From Chlamydoabsidia padenii (lineage: Eukaryota; Mucoromycota; Mucoromycetes; Mucorales; Cunninghamellaceae): 64,000 nt of DNA. Under the pieces are notes generated by a model that did not search any database, was not told the DNA's origin, and saw nothing but the letters and a program-made list of their open reading frames with translations. Positions 1 through 12,408 of this stretch are shown piece by piece (within the stretch, counting starts at the first letter, position 1; the number at the start of each line of letters is the position of its first letter). Made by a program: the position numbers and the translations under genes. The DNA is taken from the NCBI GenBank assembly GCA_025330725.1, contig JAIWND010000003.1, positions 1,364,001-1,428,000 of the forward strand. The letters run 5' to 3'.

Positions 1-137
1 TGGAAGAAAAGGATGAAATTTACTCCAAGATCTCTCGCCAATCTATTGATGTCCTCAAGGAATCTTTCCGCAAGGACATGTCAAAGGATGATTGGGCCCT
101 GGTGGTGAAACTCAAGAAGGTATTAAGCATAGATTAG
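1..137 (+). CDS. 3' end of an unrecognised protein-coding gene (truncated by window edge)
   Basis: A reading frame open from base 3 runs to a TAG at 135-137. It is lysine-, aspartate- and serine-rich (contains KDDWALVVKLKK) and looks like a C-terminal tail. Codon use is unremarkable. Bases 120-126 could also be a splice donor (GTATTA), so the true stop may lie further on. I do not recognise the family. The following AT-rich stretch with a TA microsatellite at about 236-260 fits a 3' flank. Confidence 0.35.
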   Translation, partial: EEKDEIYSKISRQSIDVLKESFRKDMSKDDWALVVKLKKVLSID

Positions 138-235
138 AATAAAACATAGAATAGTTTAAATGTATATGCTCCTTTTATTATTTGTTTTGTTTTATTGTCT
201 ATAATTACTACCTGTCATCTCTTATAAATATACTT

Positions 236-267
<32 letters not shown>

Positions 268-544
268 CGCCCATTTTACTTTTTACATCATGTCCTCAAT
301 AAAACCATATTCTTTGTCAACCATAATCTTTGACCTTGTGATTTTACACCCCGCAGAAAGTGGCCAGTGGTGGGCTAGTGGGGGTTTTCATCTTTTATGC
401 GACAATAACCGGTGGGGCGAGTTGGTGAAAATGGGTCAGGGTGGTGAAAGTGGGGCAGATACCCGTAGAAAATGGTCCTGGCGGCTCTGCCGCTCTCACA
501 CTTATCAACATCTCTTCCATCATACGTGTTTGCCACCACTCACC
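138..544. other. spacer with TA microsatellite and one arm of a long-distance inverted repeat
   Basis: AT-rich flank followed by a TA run (about 236-260). Around 423-447 lies a G-rich segment whose reverse complement matches 3428-3453 with one indel and one mismatch. The frame that opens at 290 continues into the zinc-finger segment, but its first 85 codons look non-coding. Confidence 0.4.
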
Positions 545-2121
545 ATGCCAGAAGCAACGCCAGTGTTATTGGTGAATCGCTGCTTTGAATGTGACAAATC
601 GTTCGCCACTGCTCAAAACCTTCGCAGACACTTGGCCACTTTTCACAATTACACATTCCCTAAACGACTCGACAAAATACGGCGGGTCAGTGATAAGCGG
701 CTCTGGTTTTTGAAGGGAGGCGTCCAGGATGATTCAGTCAAAACCCATTACGGATGCCCCTGTTGTGTCGCTCACTTTGACCAGCTCGTTGCTCTCCCCA
801 ATCGTTTTACACTGACCACCATGACCATGTTTTTTCTTCCCAAGGGCCCAACAAAGGAACCCCTGCCTCCGCCAATGGTAACCACGAAATGGATCTGCTA
901 TCTTGGACACAATCAGCAATGACGCCACCATTGATCACGACAGCGATTACACCCACTGCGATGATTCCACCATTGATCACGGCGATAATAACGACCGTAA
1001 CGCCACCAACCAATCCAACAACCTTCAGCAGGGTGTCACTTCTGTCAAGCGCTCTCACAATGAACTGCTCATTCTTGATTTGTCCTTTGGTCTTCCTCTT
1101 GGTGAGCATTTGATGGCCGGTGACATTGATGCCTCTGAAGCTTTGTACAAAATGCAAAGCGCCCTCAAGCAGTACAAAAGGGAAGTGTCTCTCACAGATC
1201 ATGTACATGCGGTATTGGCTGCGACATCTATTTTACTACTGACCCCCAACAAGTATCCGGACAAAGTCCAGCCCTTCTTTTGATCTCAAGGACTGGAATA
1301 CGACAAAACGACATTCAATCGCCGCCGATGCCTTTAAACATGGTGAATGATTTACTTGGAATCTCGGATAAATTGGTCAAGGGTAGCCTCAGCAAGCAGA
1401 AATGTCCTTGAAAGCACTGGGTCGGACAGACAACGAATTCAAGTTTATCGAAGCGGTGAGCGCGCTGGTCACTAGGTTACCAAGATTCCCCGTGGATGAA
1501 GATCTCAATTCGAACGAACTATGCATGCGCTTTGTGAACCCATTCTTGACGGGGCTGTTTGACGATCCTGACAATGACATGTACCTTAGATGGGCAAATG
1601 AAACTACCATGGAGACCAAGCAAAACAATGGCTGCCCAGACCTGTGCATTATCAAGTCATGTGGTGTAAAGTGGACCGCTGGTTGTGGATATGGCGAAAC
1701 GAAACCAGCGGCACGTGACAATGATCATTATGTGGTGTGTATGGACTTGATTAGGGTGACCGTCCTCTCCAAAGAGGCCCTCAACAAACAGTGCTTGGAT
1801 GGCGTCCTTGGAATCCAGATTGTGGGCCGAACTCTGGTGTTTTACGTTCTGCTGCTGCCTGCAGAAGGCATTTACACGTTGCTGCAACTGGCGGAAATCA
1901 AGATCCCGGACGGTCTGCAGACTCTATCGCATCTAGTCGTGGAGGTATCAAATATCTTGTCTGTGATGGATGTGTTTGATCACCTGTGCGTGCATTCCAA
2001 TGACCCACAGATTATCACTGATCGCAAGACCCCCACCGTACCTTTGGATGTGCTTCAACAATTATTTTCTGTATCAAAAGATCGAAAGTGGCCATGCCAT
2101 CTCAAACGTTGGCATAATTAG
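545..2121 (+). pseudogene. decayed C2H2 finger plus PD-(D/E)XK-like gene of a Mucoromycota-type family
   Basis: The ATG at 545 sits in a good CACC context and opens a segment with one C2H2 finger (C-x2-C-x12-H-x4-H, about 580-645) followed by a CPCC motif. Coding signal then changes frame repeatedly: 545-880, about 882-1283, about 1284-1390 (two competing frames) and 1402-2121. The last 239-codon block is the informative part: a CPDLCI strand, then GYGETK 17 residues later. This is a PD...(D/E)xK pair as in restriction-endonuclease-fold nucleases. A DLIRV helix, an LGIQIVGRT strand, FYVLLLPAEGIY and a helix ending in the IKIPDGLQ region follow. The same order of motifs occurs in the intact gene at 42078-43922 and the fragment at 26047-26512. 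Frame changes not explained by good splice sites make this a pseudogene in my reading. Activity and role of the family are unknown to me. Confidence 0.6.
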
Positions 2122-2670
2122 TATTAGCTTCATTTATCAATTTATATTAATACCGTCACAAATGAACACCCTTCCACACCCACCTTTTACCCTTTACGCC
2201 CATACCCATCATCCTTCACCCATCTTTTTTATTTTTACTATCTTCAATAAACCATATACTTTTTACAATCATGATTTTATTATTTATTCAATGTTGTCTT
2301 CCTTTTTATTGTATGTATTGTATTGATTCTATTATTGTAACCATTTTTATAGGGTGTTAGTAAAAAAGTGTTGGCAAAATAAGCTTATTTTACTAACATG
2401 TTAGCAACGGAGTAATTCTGTAAAAAAATACCAACATCTTCCGTTCCATTATTTCGTCTAATGTTTCTTCATTATCTGGAAAATGGGACGAAGCTTCGGC
2501 AACAACGTTTTCACCAATATCGTCTACGAATGGTTCTTCAATGTATGATAATTCATTATTGGGCGCCAAAGTGGTGTTGACTTTATCTTGAATATTAACA
2601 ATAGCTTTTTCAGAATCATTGTAGGTACTTGGTTTTCAACAATTGTGTTATTACGTAGGGGTCCAGCAGG
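2122..2670. other. AT-rich spacer with an 11-bp perfect inverted repeat
   Basis: No gene seen. At 2355-2365 and 2388-2398 there is a perfect 11-bp inverted repeat (TGTTAGTAAAA / TTTTACTAACA) with a 22-nt loop. It lies just beyond the end of the Ty3 pol relic in that relic's orientation, where a 3' LTR would begin (TGTTAG...), so it may be an LTR remnant. Confidence 0.35.
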
Positions 2671-3180
2671 CTATTGTGCTCGCGATGTCGATACTTCAAA
2701 CCCTGGGCGTGTTTCCAACAATTCTTCAACTATTTTGGCTTTCTTCAGTCGGTCAACAGGCATCCAATCGTTATGAACAATTCCACCAAGGGTTTCCAAC
2801 CAATATACATCAGCATCGGCATTTTTCATGAATACACGGTATGGTGCTCCCCAGTTATACTCGAGTCCAACTTTTTGCTGCACGCGCAATAATACGAGAT
2901 CTCCAACATTGAACGAAAACATTTTTGGCAACAGTATCCCAACGCTCTTTGTCTTTATCAGCTTGCGACTTTGTACGGCATTCAGCAGCGGTACGAACTT
3001 GTCCAAGGGATCCTAATTCTCCAGCACTTCTTCTTGCTATCATCAACAATGTACGGTCTTTGGAAATCACCAGGCAGTACAGGTTCTAAGTACATACACC
3101 AAATAGAACGGGCTATATCCAGTTGTCGCATGTTTACGAATTCGCAAGACCCACAAAGCGGTATCCTTTTGGCTATCATT
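2671..3180 (-). pseudogene. Ty3/Gypsy pol relic (C-terminal integrase region)
   Basis: Three overlapping minus-strand frames together resemble the extreme C-terminus of a Ty3/Gypsy polyprotein: a PGDFQRPYIVDD-type segment, an arginine/glutamate-rich helix with REL-like spacing, then the integrase tail core (FNVGDLVLLR, LEYNWGAPYRV, YWLETLGG, HNDWMPVDRLKKA). The frame changes at least twice and there is no complete ORF, RT or RNase H, so it is a fragment. It is unrelated in sequence to the intact element at 52871-57423. Confidence 0.6.
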
Positions 3181-3726
3181 TTTGGTTATCACTTTGACTA
3201 TCCTTGTCATTTTGGCTATCCTTTTAGTTCAGTTTTTTATTGTTTTAGTTTTAGGATTGCAGTTTTAGAATCGTAGTTTGTAGTTTGTAGTGGGCTTTTT
3301 ATGAAATAAAATAATGATTTTTATGCACATTTGTCTAGATTATTTTGTCATATATATATAATAGGATCCTATGTCACAGTGAAAACAAAAATGGTATTAA
3401 CTTCTAATTCAAAGGTGATTGACCTGTTTTCACCCACCCTGACCCACTTTCACTGCCCTGACCCAACCTAACTTTCTCGACTGTAGTGCTTCAAGTGATT
3501 ATCCATTACTTGTGATCATCAGTGTTCATTTGATGCCGATGGTTTCAAATCGGTGTTTTAAAATAATGTGCGGCATAAATCATCATCACATTATACTTGT
3601 GGTTTTATGTATGATAATAAAGACTTTTTTTTATATTAATAATGTTGCAATGATAGTTTTAATGATGATGAGGGGAGACTATTATAGATACTATTTTAGT
3701 TGTGCAAAGGGGAGAGATCATGGTGG
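3181..3726. other. spacer between Ty3 relic and NUP192 3' end
   Basis: Simple AT-rich sequence with a run of TTTTGGCTATC-like short direct repeats (about 3175-3230) and a TATATATATA stretch near 3352. At 3428-3453 lies the second arm of the inverted repeat matched at 423-447. No coding signal. Confidence 0.4.
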
Positions 3727-6700
3727 TTAGATGTTGGCATTGTGTTCATAAGCTTGAATATAATCTTGTATAGTATGGACCATTTTTTTGGCATCGTTTA
3801 CAACTATTGATCCTACTAGAAGTGTCAGTTCATCAATCTATTTCAAAACAAGTTGTTGTTTATTTACCTGATACCCATTGAGTGGACGATATGCTTTCTT
3901 CGTCGAGCACCAATTTGTTCGAGATACCTTGTTGGTTCAGTTTTACCAGTAATACATGAAGATGGTTTAGATTGATACGATACTATAAAATGGAATAGAA
4001 TTAGTAAAATAAACCCTCATCCAACAACAACTCTTCCGATGTCTTACCATATTTTCAAAGTATCCAGGGCGGCAACTGAGATAATACATGATGGTCACCA
4101 CGAATTTGAGTTCTTGCAAGAAGGACATGGTCACATTATTGTTGTTGCATTGTAGGATATAAGCCAGGGCTTCTTGTTGTTTAGCCACCCATCCTTCTAC
4201 CTATTCATCATCCAAAGTGAGTAACTCTATTATCCTAACTTCCCCCTCCCCATTCTTACCATTTCTAGTAAAGAGTCATTTGCTCTACCGACGTTGTAAA
4301 GTAAGGTGATGATCAGTCTGAGTGTTGGTAGCAGAACTTGATCATATCGTTCCATAAGCGTTTTATCCGTATCTATCACAAAAAAAGAAAAAATGAGTTT
4401 TCCAATGTCATTCATTTTGATAGTTGCAGATATGTTACCTGTGTTGTCTGATGGTTTCGGTCTTTTCCCAATGAATTCACAATGTCCAAGTACGTCCAGT
4501 ACCCCACTTTCAAGTAAAAGTTGAGCACCTTTTATTTTTGAGGCAACATTCATAAATAGCGAAATCTTGGCTTGGTAAATATACATTGGTAATAAGGGTT
4601 CTATGTGAATAATAATATAAAAAAAAGATACGTTGAATGATGTGTTTTTGTAAAATCAGATTTTTTTTTTTTTTTTTTTTTTTTTGTGGGACTTACCATC
4701 TACTTCGCTGAGTATCTTTAACATTGCCGAGTCGTCGTTCCGAATCATATCAACAGAATACCGTAAAAAGTTACGTTTGACCAATAGGGATAAAAAGATG
4801 GTATCATCGACGTGGTCAGTGAGAATATACAAAGCATTGAGAGCGGTGAAAGCAGTTGTACGCCAGATTCCAAACCCATCACAAGAGTCGTTACAGATTG
4901 TATCCAGTACTGATTCGTATCGATTAGAGAGTAATTTCACCAATTGCTTTTCCACCTTGGTTGAATTACTGATCTGTGGATGGTGTTGTTGAATGTATTG
5001 TAAAAGATTGACCAGTGCAGTGTACATATCACCACGTACTTGTATGGTCGTGCTAGTTTCCTGAATTGTATCCAAAATACCAACAAACAGTTGAACCACC
5101 TTGCCATCCGGAAGACCATAAGAGGTTGATACTGTGTCTAGTGTCAATGCTGCTTGATTTTTCCCCCGTAATTGAATCATCAAGGTGCAGACAAGTTCGC
5201 TGAGTGCCTTGAGAATCTCGCTGTCGAATCCTTCGCCTGGTAACATTTTCGGTAAGATGGCCATCATTAGAGCATAAATGATGGACTGGCGATTCTCGCT
5301 AGGAAAGTAATCAAAGCATTCAGTCACTGCCACCTGAACCACTTGTTTCCACGCCCGTAAACAATGCACACGACCATGGACGATTTCCCGCACATGGTTT
5401 TCCACCACCAGAGATTGTAATATATTCTTCATTTCGTATTCCACCGCCACCCGTTCGTCGTTTGATGTAATGTGTAGTTGTGATTTCAGTTCGTGTAGTT
5501 TCGAGTAGATCGTTCGAATGTCGTATATCATACATTGTCGTTCATTTAGGATCTGATAATCGTTCGCGCTAAAATCGGCGAAGAATACAATAGGTGGTGT
5601 AAAGTCAGTCTTGGTGACCATTCCATCATCCCATCGGAATTCCAAGGAGCTGGCTATTTCGAGGATCTTGACCAAATCTTGTTCAAAAGCACCCATTGTC
5701 GCATCTACCTGTTGTCCAAATAACAGATTCAGCAGTTTTTCCACTTGTGACTTTTGTTGCATACCAGCAGAGTAGTGAAGTTCCAGGGCAAGTGATTTGA
5801 GTAACCAGGCACGTTGATGTAGCATTGACAAAAGTCGGAAAAAGTCAGTTTGGATCACTGAGCCATCAGGACACACCATAGCACCATCAAAGACAGGACT
5901 TTCAGTAACAGCCAAAGTTCCCAGTCGAGCAGATAACGCCTTGAATTGTTTGACAAAGAATTCTTCTTCATTGCGCAAATGTCGAAGCGTCTTGATAGAG
6001 GTAGATTGCTTGGCAACAAGTCGGTAAACAAGTTGATAACATTTTTCAGCAAGGATGGGATGAGTTTCGATCAGACAAGTTGAATGATTGGTCTCTTCAA
6101 CAATGTCCATGCCGTCACCACTATCATGAGTCTGTATCATCTTTAGAACCGATTCAAATACAATGGAGAGAGAGTCGCTACCTTGTCGCTGAATAATGTC
6201 ATTGTCGAATTTGTTGCAAGTAGTGTAGCCCAAGAGGAATTCAGTCAATGTAGGAGATGGTTGATCCACCGTTGCATTTTCCAATAAAAGATCCAAGATG
6301 GCGATTCTCACCGAGCTTGTTCGATGCAGCCATGATAAATCAGTGTCATAGTTGTAAGTATCCTCTAGTGTTTTCACCGCCAACCAGAATGGAATGTTGT
6401 TAATATCATATGGATAATCGTCATAGGTGATTGTTTCGGGCTGTTCGATTTCCAAGCGTTCCCCCACACCATACACAATCGAAGGCGCATCCTTGCAAGC
6501 ATCCAGCACAATAGCCAATCGAGATCCCATTCCAGCCATCGGAGTATAAGCACCAACAAACCCAAACCCTTTGATGATAGCATTGTCGTATTTTGATTCC
6601 GCCGAGAGAGCATCCAGGATCTTTGTGCTTAGGTAGCAGATTTCTTCATGGTCTTCACAATTCATTAGCATGGCAATTTGGACAATGGCATTAGCTTGAC

Positions 6701-9700
6701 ACAAGAGGTGGCGGCCAAGAGATTCCAATGAGGGCAGAGTATCGAATTCAAAGTTGTTGAGCATGATCCCAGTAGTCCCTGACCGATTTTTAAAGTCAGA
6801 GAGATGAGGCACCAACAGGTTACAAAAAGAGCTTTGGAGTTGAAGGACCCGGTAGACAATGCGGAGAGAGCGTACGATACATTCAATAAAGAATTGACCA
6901 TATTCCCTCTTGTTGGTGACACCATCCACACCGTATTCGATGATTTTCAAGAGTTGCTTGCAAAAGGGACCACCAGACAATATTTCAATCATCACATTAT
7001 AGCCAGGATGCGCCGTATAGTGTAAGAGTAGCTTTTGTAGTTGCATCGATTCAGTTTCACCAATAATTTTCTTGACAACAACTCGACAAAGAGCTTGCTT
7101 GGCCTTCTTGTTCCTGTTCGCCGTCATTTCCTCCAGTTCTTGTAGATCGAATGATAACAGACTGTTTTCGAGCACCCGAAGAGCCGCCGCCGACAGCTGC
7201 CATTTTTCACCAGGGTACTTGTATTGCAAGCCAGGCAAGCGCAAGAAGATACCATTGATCACCAGAGAGATATAGGGTTGACCACCGGGAGCATTATAAC
7301 CACGGGATTCTTTTCCAAGACCAAGTGGTAAAGTAGAGGCAATAGGCTTGAATCCCGAGATCAATTCATCACGCTTGCTTTGTGTATGTATAGCCGATCC
7401 AAAGAGTCGCAGCACAGATAATGTTTGAGGATACACCAGTAGACCACGTTCCTTTTCCAAATGCTTCATAATGGTCGGTTCATTGCTAATGTCGTAGTTG
7501 CCAGTTTGTGCTCGGTTCTTCTTGACCACAAATTCGCCGCTGCGTTCCAACACCTCCCACACCTGTCTCGAGATTGTCGCGCCAATTTGATTGATTCCAC
7601 CACCCCAGGATGTACAAAAGGCCCCGAGAGTATCGTATAAAGACGCCCGCAGAGCTGTCGAGTTGGTATATTTGAGTACCTCCATAATAGAATCCAGGAC
7701 ATTCAATTTACTGTCAACCCACATTTCCGATCGAGCCTTGACCGAGTACAATACCACTTGTTGCAACAAGTAGAGGAATTTGATAAGACAGCGTTCTTCG
7801 GCAGGATGTAGTACCGGCGATATTTCACCAGCTGCGTCACGAAGGAGAGGGCCATAATATTGAAGTGTCGCAAACAGTTTCCCCCATGAGATGAGACTAC
7901 TGGAAGTAGTATGATCGGTGTTTAAAAAGTCATAAGCCAAAGTGGCACATTGATCACCAGTCGATATGGATCCGAAAAAGTCGTAGCATGCGCCCACCGT
8001 GGAAGGTACCCTAATGTCTGTTGATCGTTGGATAAAAGAGTACAAATAGTTGTTATCGGGCACCCAGAAGATGGCACCTTTGTTTCGACGATCCCGGTAG
8101 ATATTGGTCAACAAGACAAAAAAGTGTTCAGTATCCTTGTATTGTCCATTGCCATTACAGTCGTCGTTGTCATTGTCGTCTAGAGCCATATTGTTTGATT
8201 GCGGCGAAGGTGGTGAGCGGAGTGGGGATGCATTGTCTTCATCCCTGTATCTGATTTTCTGAAGGATTTCACCCATGTTTTCAATGATACCTAAAGCCAA
8301 TTTTTCCAATTCAAATAGCACAAAAGGGTGGAAATCCTGTCGAATGTCAGCGTTGAATTTCGTAAAGTCGGTGGGATCGATGGCGATGTCATACATAGTA
8401 TCCTGCATTTCTTCAATCACAGACTTTTTGAGCAATTGTCGATTAGTGTCCAGTTTGGCGTTCGTATGTTGAAAGTAGAGGATGTAATCATTGAGGAATT
8501 GGAAGGCCTTGGTTTCAATAGCGCCATAGGTTAGTTGTTCGATCACTTGCTCCGAGACCTTGCTGAATTCCGCCACTTGTTCATATCGATTACGAGCCCT
8601 AGTCGCAAATAAGCACCATTGTAAAGCCACCACCGCCTTGATTGCAGGTACCTTGAATAAGTTGCCCAAAAGTTTGCTATAGAACGAGTCGATAAAGTTG
8701 ACATCAGAGAGTAAGCTGTCGTCCCCTGTCATTTCGTCTTCGTCAGATTCATGTGGTGATATTGTCGACAAGAGTGCAACCATCAGATAAGGGGTGGTCA
8801 CATCAGTCAAATCCGATAATTGAAGTAATTCCAAAATGTCAAAGATATCGTCTTGGCTCAGGCGAGTGAGAGAGGCCAAGTGATACACAATTTGCACAAT
8901 GTAAATCCGTTCATCCTTCATCCGATCCAGCCTTTTCGCAATAATATCTTCACCCAAGATACCACCAGTTGCTGAAGTAGTCGTTGCACCGTTATTACTA
9001 TTGCTGATGATACCATTGTTGATGACCATACCACCACTTTCAATAACAGTGCCGATTTGTTTTCGGAGATCATTGTTGGCCTGTAGTAGTTTAGATACAA
9101 ATGACCCCGTTGATGATGTTCCTTTTGTATCCACTTTGGTTCCCATAAGTTCTAGGGTGAATTGATGGAATACTGATCGAATATCGTCATTCACCGAATC
9201 GTCCTTGATTGAAGCCAATATAACATCCAGAGCTGCCAAAAGATACACCTGTTCGTCGTAATAGAGTAGCACCGAAGCATCAATAGCATTGGCACCTGTA
9301 CGTGAGCAAGTGTTCTTGCCACAAGTCAATAATGTTGCGGCTACCCATTCGTTAATATCCAGTTGATCAGAGAGGAAGATGGTTTCGCGAATGAATTCAG
9401 TGTCTACTTTTCGTTCCACACCACCAATATATGCTGTGCCTATAAACATAGAAAAATAAAGAGAGGAAGGGATGGATTAATAAATGGACTGATAATGATC
9501 ATAATTTGAGTAGTATATCGTACCTGATTGGAGCAGTTGACGATCTTGGGCACTTTTTGGTTCGTCATCGAGCAAGTTGAGGAAGATTGGTGTGTAGACT
9601 GATAATTGACGACAAAGATCTGCTGCACCATTAGACGTTGTAATGTATCGGGCTTGACAAACAAGGTCATGTATAGAGCGAGCTTGTTCTGTCCAAGTAG

Positions 9701-9722
9701 GTGGAGATGAGACGTCGACCAT
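3727..9722 (-). CDS. NUP192: Nucleoporin Nup192/Nup205 (inner-ring scaffold)
   Basis: Giant alpha-helical scaffold nucleoporin, about 1862 residues over seven exons: roughly 9524-9722, 4697-9439, 4439-4600, 4260-4372, 4048-4200, 3875-3982 and 3727-3837. The family is recognised from the N-terminal FLSDQLDINEW segment, the YYDEQVYLLAALD stretch and overall length; Nup192/205 proteins are about 1,700-2,000 residues and bind Nic96/Nup93 and Nup53 in the pore inner ring. Exon 1 joins in phase through LLQSG/TAYIGG, which fixes the ATG at 9722. The intron after residue ~1647 begins GTAAGT and carries a 27-nt A run right after the donor. The donor of the sixth exon (GTATCA) is the only weak site; it is needed to keep frame. 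A TTTTCAAATCCCGC element lies 271 bp upstream. Acidic asparagine/aspartate linkers (about residues 480-500) are low complexity. Confidence 0.88.
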
Positions 9723-10158
9723 TTATTTATATGAGAAGGAAGGGGAGATATACAAAGGTTTATAAGAATAGAGTGTGTAAAAAAGTGATAAGAATTGTAT
9801 ATGGCAAAGTGTGTTTATAAATAAATAAAAAAAGTCAAAGAAGAAAGATCAAGAGTTATGGTACAGGTAGATCTATTTCCCTTTGAACTTTTTATCCCCG
9901 GAAAAGTAAAAGAGAAGCGCGTTTCAAAGAAACTACAAAAAAAAAAAATACCTTTATCTGTGCCAGAACCCAGTGACTGACACTTTCCAATATTTTCAAA
10001 TCCCGCCTCAAATTCAACATTAACCAAATAAAGAAGACGATGATTTTTATTAACAAAAAGACACTATGCTACAGTAACAAATAATGACAAGATAAAAAAA
10101 AAAGAGAGAGACATAGATAAAGAGATGCTATATGTTATATTTTATTATAAGTAGACTT
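9723..10158. other. intergenic region between NUP192 5' end and RPS6 3' end
   Basis: Contains the presumed NUP192 promoter and the eS6 3' UTR with A-rich tracts. Nothing coding is supported. The only conserved-looking element is the TCCCGC motif listed separately. Confidence 0.5.
9993..10006 (+). promoter_or_regulatory. TTTNAAATCCCGC element upstream of NUP192
   Basis: TTTTCAAATCCCGC, one of the recurrent elements found near gene starts throughout the window. Here it is 271 bp from the NUP192 ATG, the longest spacing among the assigned copies. Confidence 0.4.
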
Positions 10159-11361
10159 TTAAGCAGAAGCAGACTTTTGCATGGAAGAAGTACGACGACG
10201 TTCCATCTTCTTGTCCTTGGTTTCCTTGACACGCTTGGCCAACAATTGCTTGTATTCGGCTTCGGCTTCCTTGGAGGCTTCGGCACGTCTGCGCTTGATG
10301 GCAACCCGGTGACGCTTGCGTTGGAGAGTAGCAGGAGTGACCAAACGTTGAATCTTGGGAGCCTTGGTGTAAGGCTTCTTTTCAGGGTTCTTGGGTTGGA
10401 TTTCACGACGGATCACGTACTTGCGGACATCATCAGCATAAGACAAGTTGAAGAATTTGCGGATCTTGGAGGCACGCTTGGGACCGAGACGCTTGGGCAC
10501 GGCAATGTCGGTCAAACCGGGGATATCTTGTTCACCTTGCTTGACCACCACGAGGGAGAGCACGGCGAGATCGGAAGAGACGATACAACCACGGACGGAC
10601 TTTCTCTTGCGTTCACCGGTACGGCGAGGACGGTAGCAGCTGTGACCCTTGGAGAGCAACAAACGCACACGGTGAGGTAAAAGCACACCTTGCTTCATGG
10701 GGAAACCTTGCTTGTCGTTACCACCAGAGATACGGAAGACGTAGCCCTTGAATTCATCACCGAGAGCATCACCAGGGACTTCTTGAGACATGCGCTTATC
10801 GTAGAATCCACGACTATTATATACCATATATATATATATATATATATAAAGAAGGAGGGCAAGTCAGTCAGTTTGCAGGCATATATACATATAAGAGAGG
10901 TGATATATCAACGGTATAATCCAATAATGTTGACAAGACAAATGGGCTGGTCAACAAGTGTTGTTGTAAATATAATGACAATGCTGTTGTCGTTCGTTTC
11001 CTATTGTTTATAATCGAGTCGAGTGGTTGTCTGTCGTTTGTTTTCGTCGGTGGTCGATTGTCTAGTTGATATATCACCTACCCCTTTCGTTCACTTGATT
11101 CTTTTTTCTTGGACTTACAGGCGACGTTCATCGTCGATTTCGATGAGCTTTTGGCAGCCGGTAGCCGGGTTGGCGATGTTAAGCTACAAATGAAGAATGA
11201 CATTTGAGTAAAAAAAAAAAAAAAAAGGACTATCCCCCGTGCACACCTCCATCCATCCATCTTTCTATGAATCCATCTTTTTTTTTTCAAGCACCCATGA
11301 TATCGATATCCATCCACTACTATCAAATTTGAATAGATGATGTTGCCTTTCTTACCTTCAT
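10159..11361 (-). CDS. RPS6: 40S ribosomal protein eS6
   Basis: Small-subunit ribosomal protein, 241 residues in three exons (11356-11361, 11119-11183, 10159-10813). Exon 1 is only ATGAAG. Exon 2 encodes [20 protein letters not shown] and exon 3 starts with [13 protein letters not shown], the canonical eS6 order. The body includes [15 protein letters not shown], the basic [13 protein letters not shown] segment and a C-terminal RRRTSSMQ stretch, which fits the phosphorylated tail known for eS6 as a TOR/S6-kinase-type target. Strong biased codon use fits high expression. The (TA)n run at 10828-10848 lies in the intron right before exon 3. The upstream region is shared head-to-head with POP4 and carries a GC-rich palindrome. 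Confidence 0.97.
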
Positions 11362-11446
11362 ATTGCTGCAGCGGGAAAAGAGGTGGATTAATGGATTGTA
11401 CGTTCACCTCTTTTTTTTTTTTTTTTTTTTTTTTTCTGTCGAGAGA

Positions 11447-11475
11447 TTAAAATTCCGCCACGGCGGGAATTAAAA
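11447..11475. promoter_or_regulatory. palindromic double promoter element between RPS6 and POP4
   Basis: Imperfect palindrome TTAAAATTCCGCC - A - CGGCGGGAATTAAAA, reading as two inverted copies of the recurrent TTNAAATCCCGC element. It lies 86 bp from the eS6 ATG and 50 bp from the POP4 ATG, so one site could serve both divergent genes. Confidence 0.5.
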
Positions 11476-11524
11476 TGAATAAACACACCCAAAATCGTCT
11501 TTTTCTTTCTTTTTCTTCAACACC

Positions 11525-12408
11525 ATGGAAAAAAGTAAGTTGATTAACATAATGTGACCATTGTAACTCTTTCTCTTTTGATAGGTGCCGATCTATATAC
11601 ATCTTTGGCAGGCAAAAGCAAGAACACAGCCAAAGTGTTGGTAAGTCTTTCTTCTTTTTTTTTTGGGGGGGGGGACATGTACTATACTAACATGACCCAC
11701 TCTTTTAGGAACCAGTCGTAGCACTGGTGAGTGAATTCATCCCTAGTAGCTCATCGGCCACTGCAGTACTTGGAGATATGCGACCTGTTCATCTTCACGG
11801 AGGTAGAATGATCATTGAAAAGAAAATACAGAAACGTCAACCTCGGAATCGACCTCTCAACGCTCGCGAACGAAGAGCGCTTAACATCTACGATCTAGAT
11901 CCTGCCGCCATCATCTACACCAACTTTATCCCGTTACATGATCTATGGAATGGATACATGAACGATCTAAAAGACGGTGGTGAAGGTCTCGAACAATTTG
12001 CTCAGAAACTATTAAAAGCTGACTTTCATGGATCTATCTTGACAGGTAATAAAAAGAAGGTTTATCTTTATAAAGGTGAACTAACCCACATTATATAGTG
12101 ACGAAATGCAAAAACCCCGTTTATATTGGCTGTACAGGTATTGTTATTCAAGAAACAATGAATGTGTTTGCTCTAGTGACAAAGGCAAACAAGGTGAAAA
12201 GTAAGCATTAAACAAACGGGATATATGATTGATTAATTGATTGACTGAATCTACTTTTGTTGTTATACTAGAAATACCCAAGGCTGGAACCATCTTCTTA
12301 CTGACCGCATGCAATCAATCTTTTACTCTCTATGGCAATCAATTACAATTCCGTGCCGCCGAACGTGCAGCCAAGAAATTCAAGTTGAAGCCAACCATCG
12401 ATCTTTAA
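11525..12408 (+). CDS. POP4: RNase P/MRP subunit POP4 (Rpp29)
   Basis: Protein subunit of RNase P and RNase MRP, which process pre-tRNA 5' ends and pre-rRNA. Five exons: 11525-11534 (10 nt), 11585-11640, 11709-12045, 12099-12200, 12272-12408; 213 residues. Family hallmarks are LNARERRALNIYDLDP, PLHDLWNGYM, KADFHGSILTV, KCKNPVYIGCTGIV and the C-terminal FTLYGNQLQFRAAERAA. The Sm-like Rpp29 core is complete. Every exon junction keeps frame. Head-to-head with RPS6, consistent with coordinate expression of ribosome and RNA-processing genes. Confidence 0.95.

Noticed and set aside
10132..10680. 182-codon plus-strand frame
   Set aside because: Antisense shadow of eS6, caused by that gene's strong codon bias.
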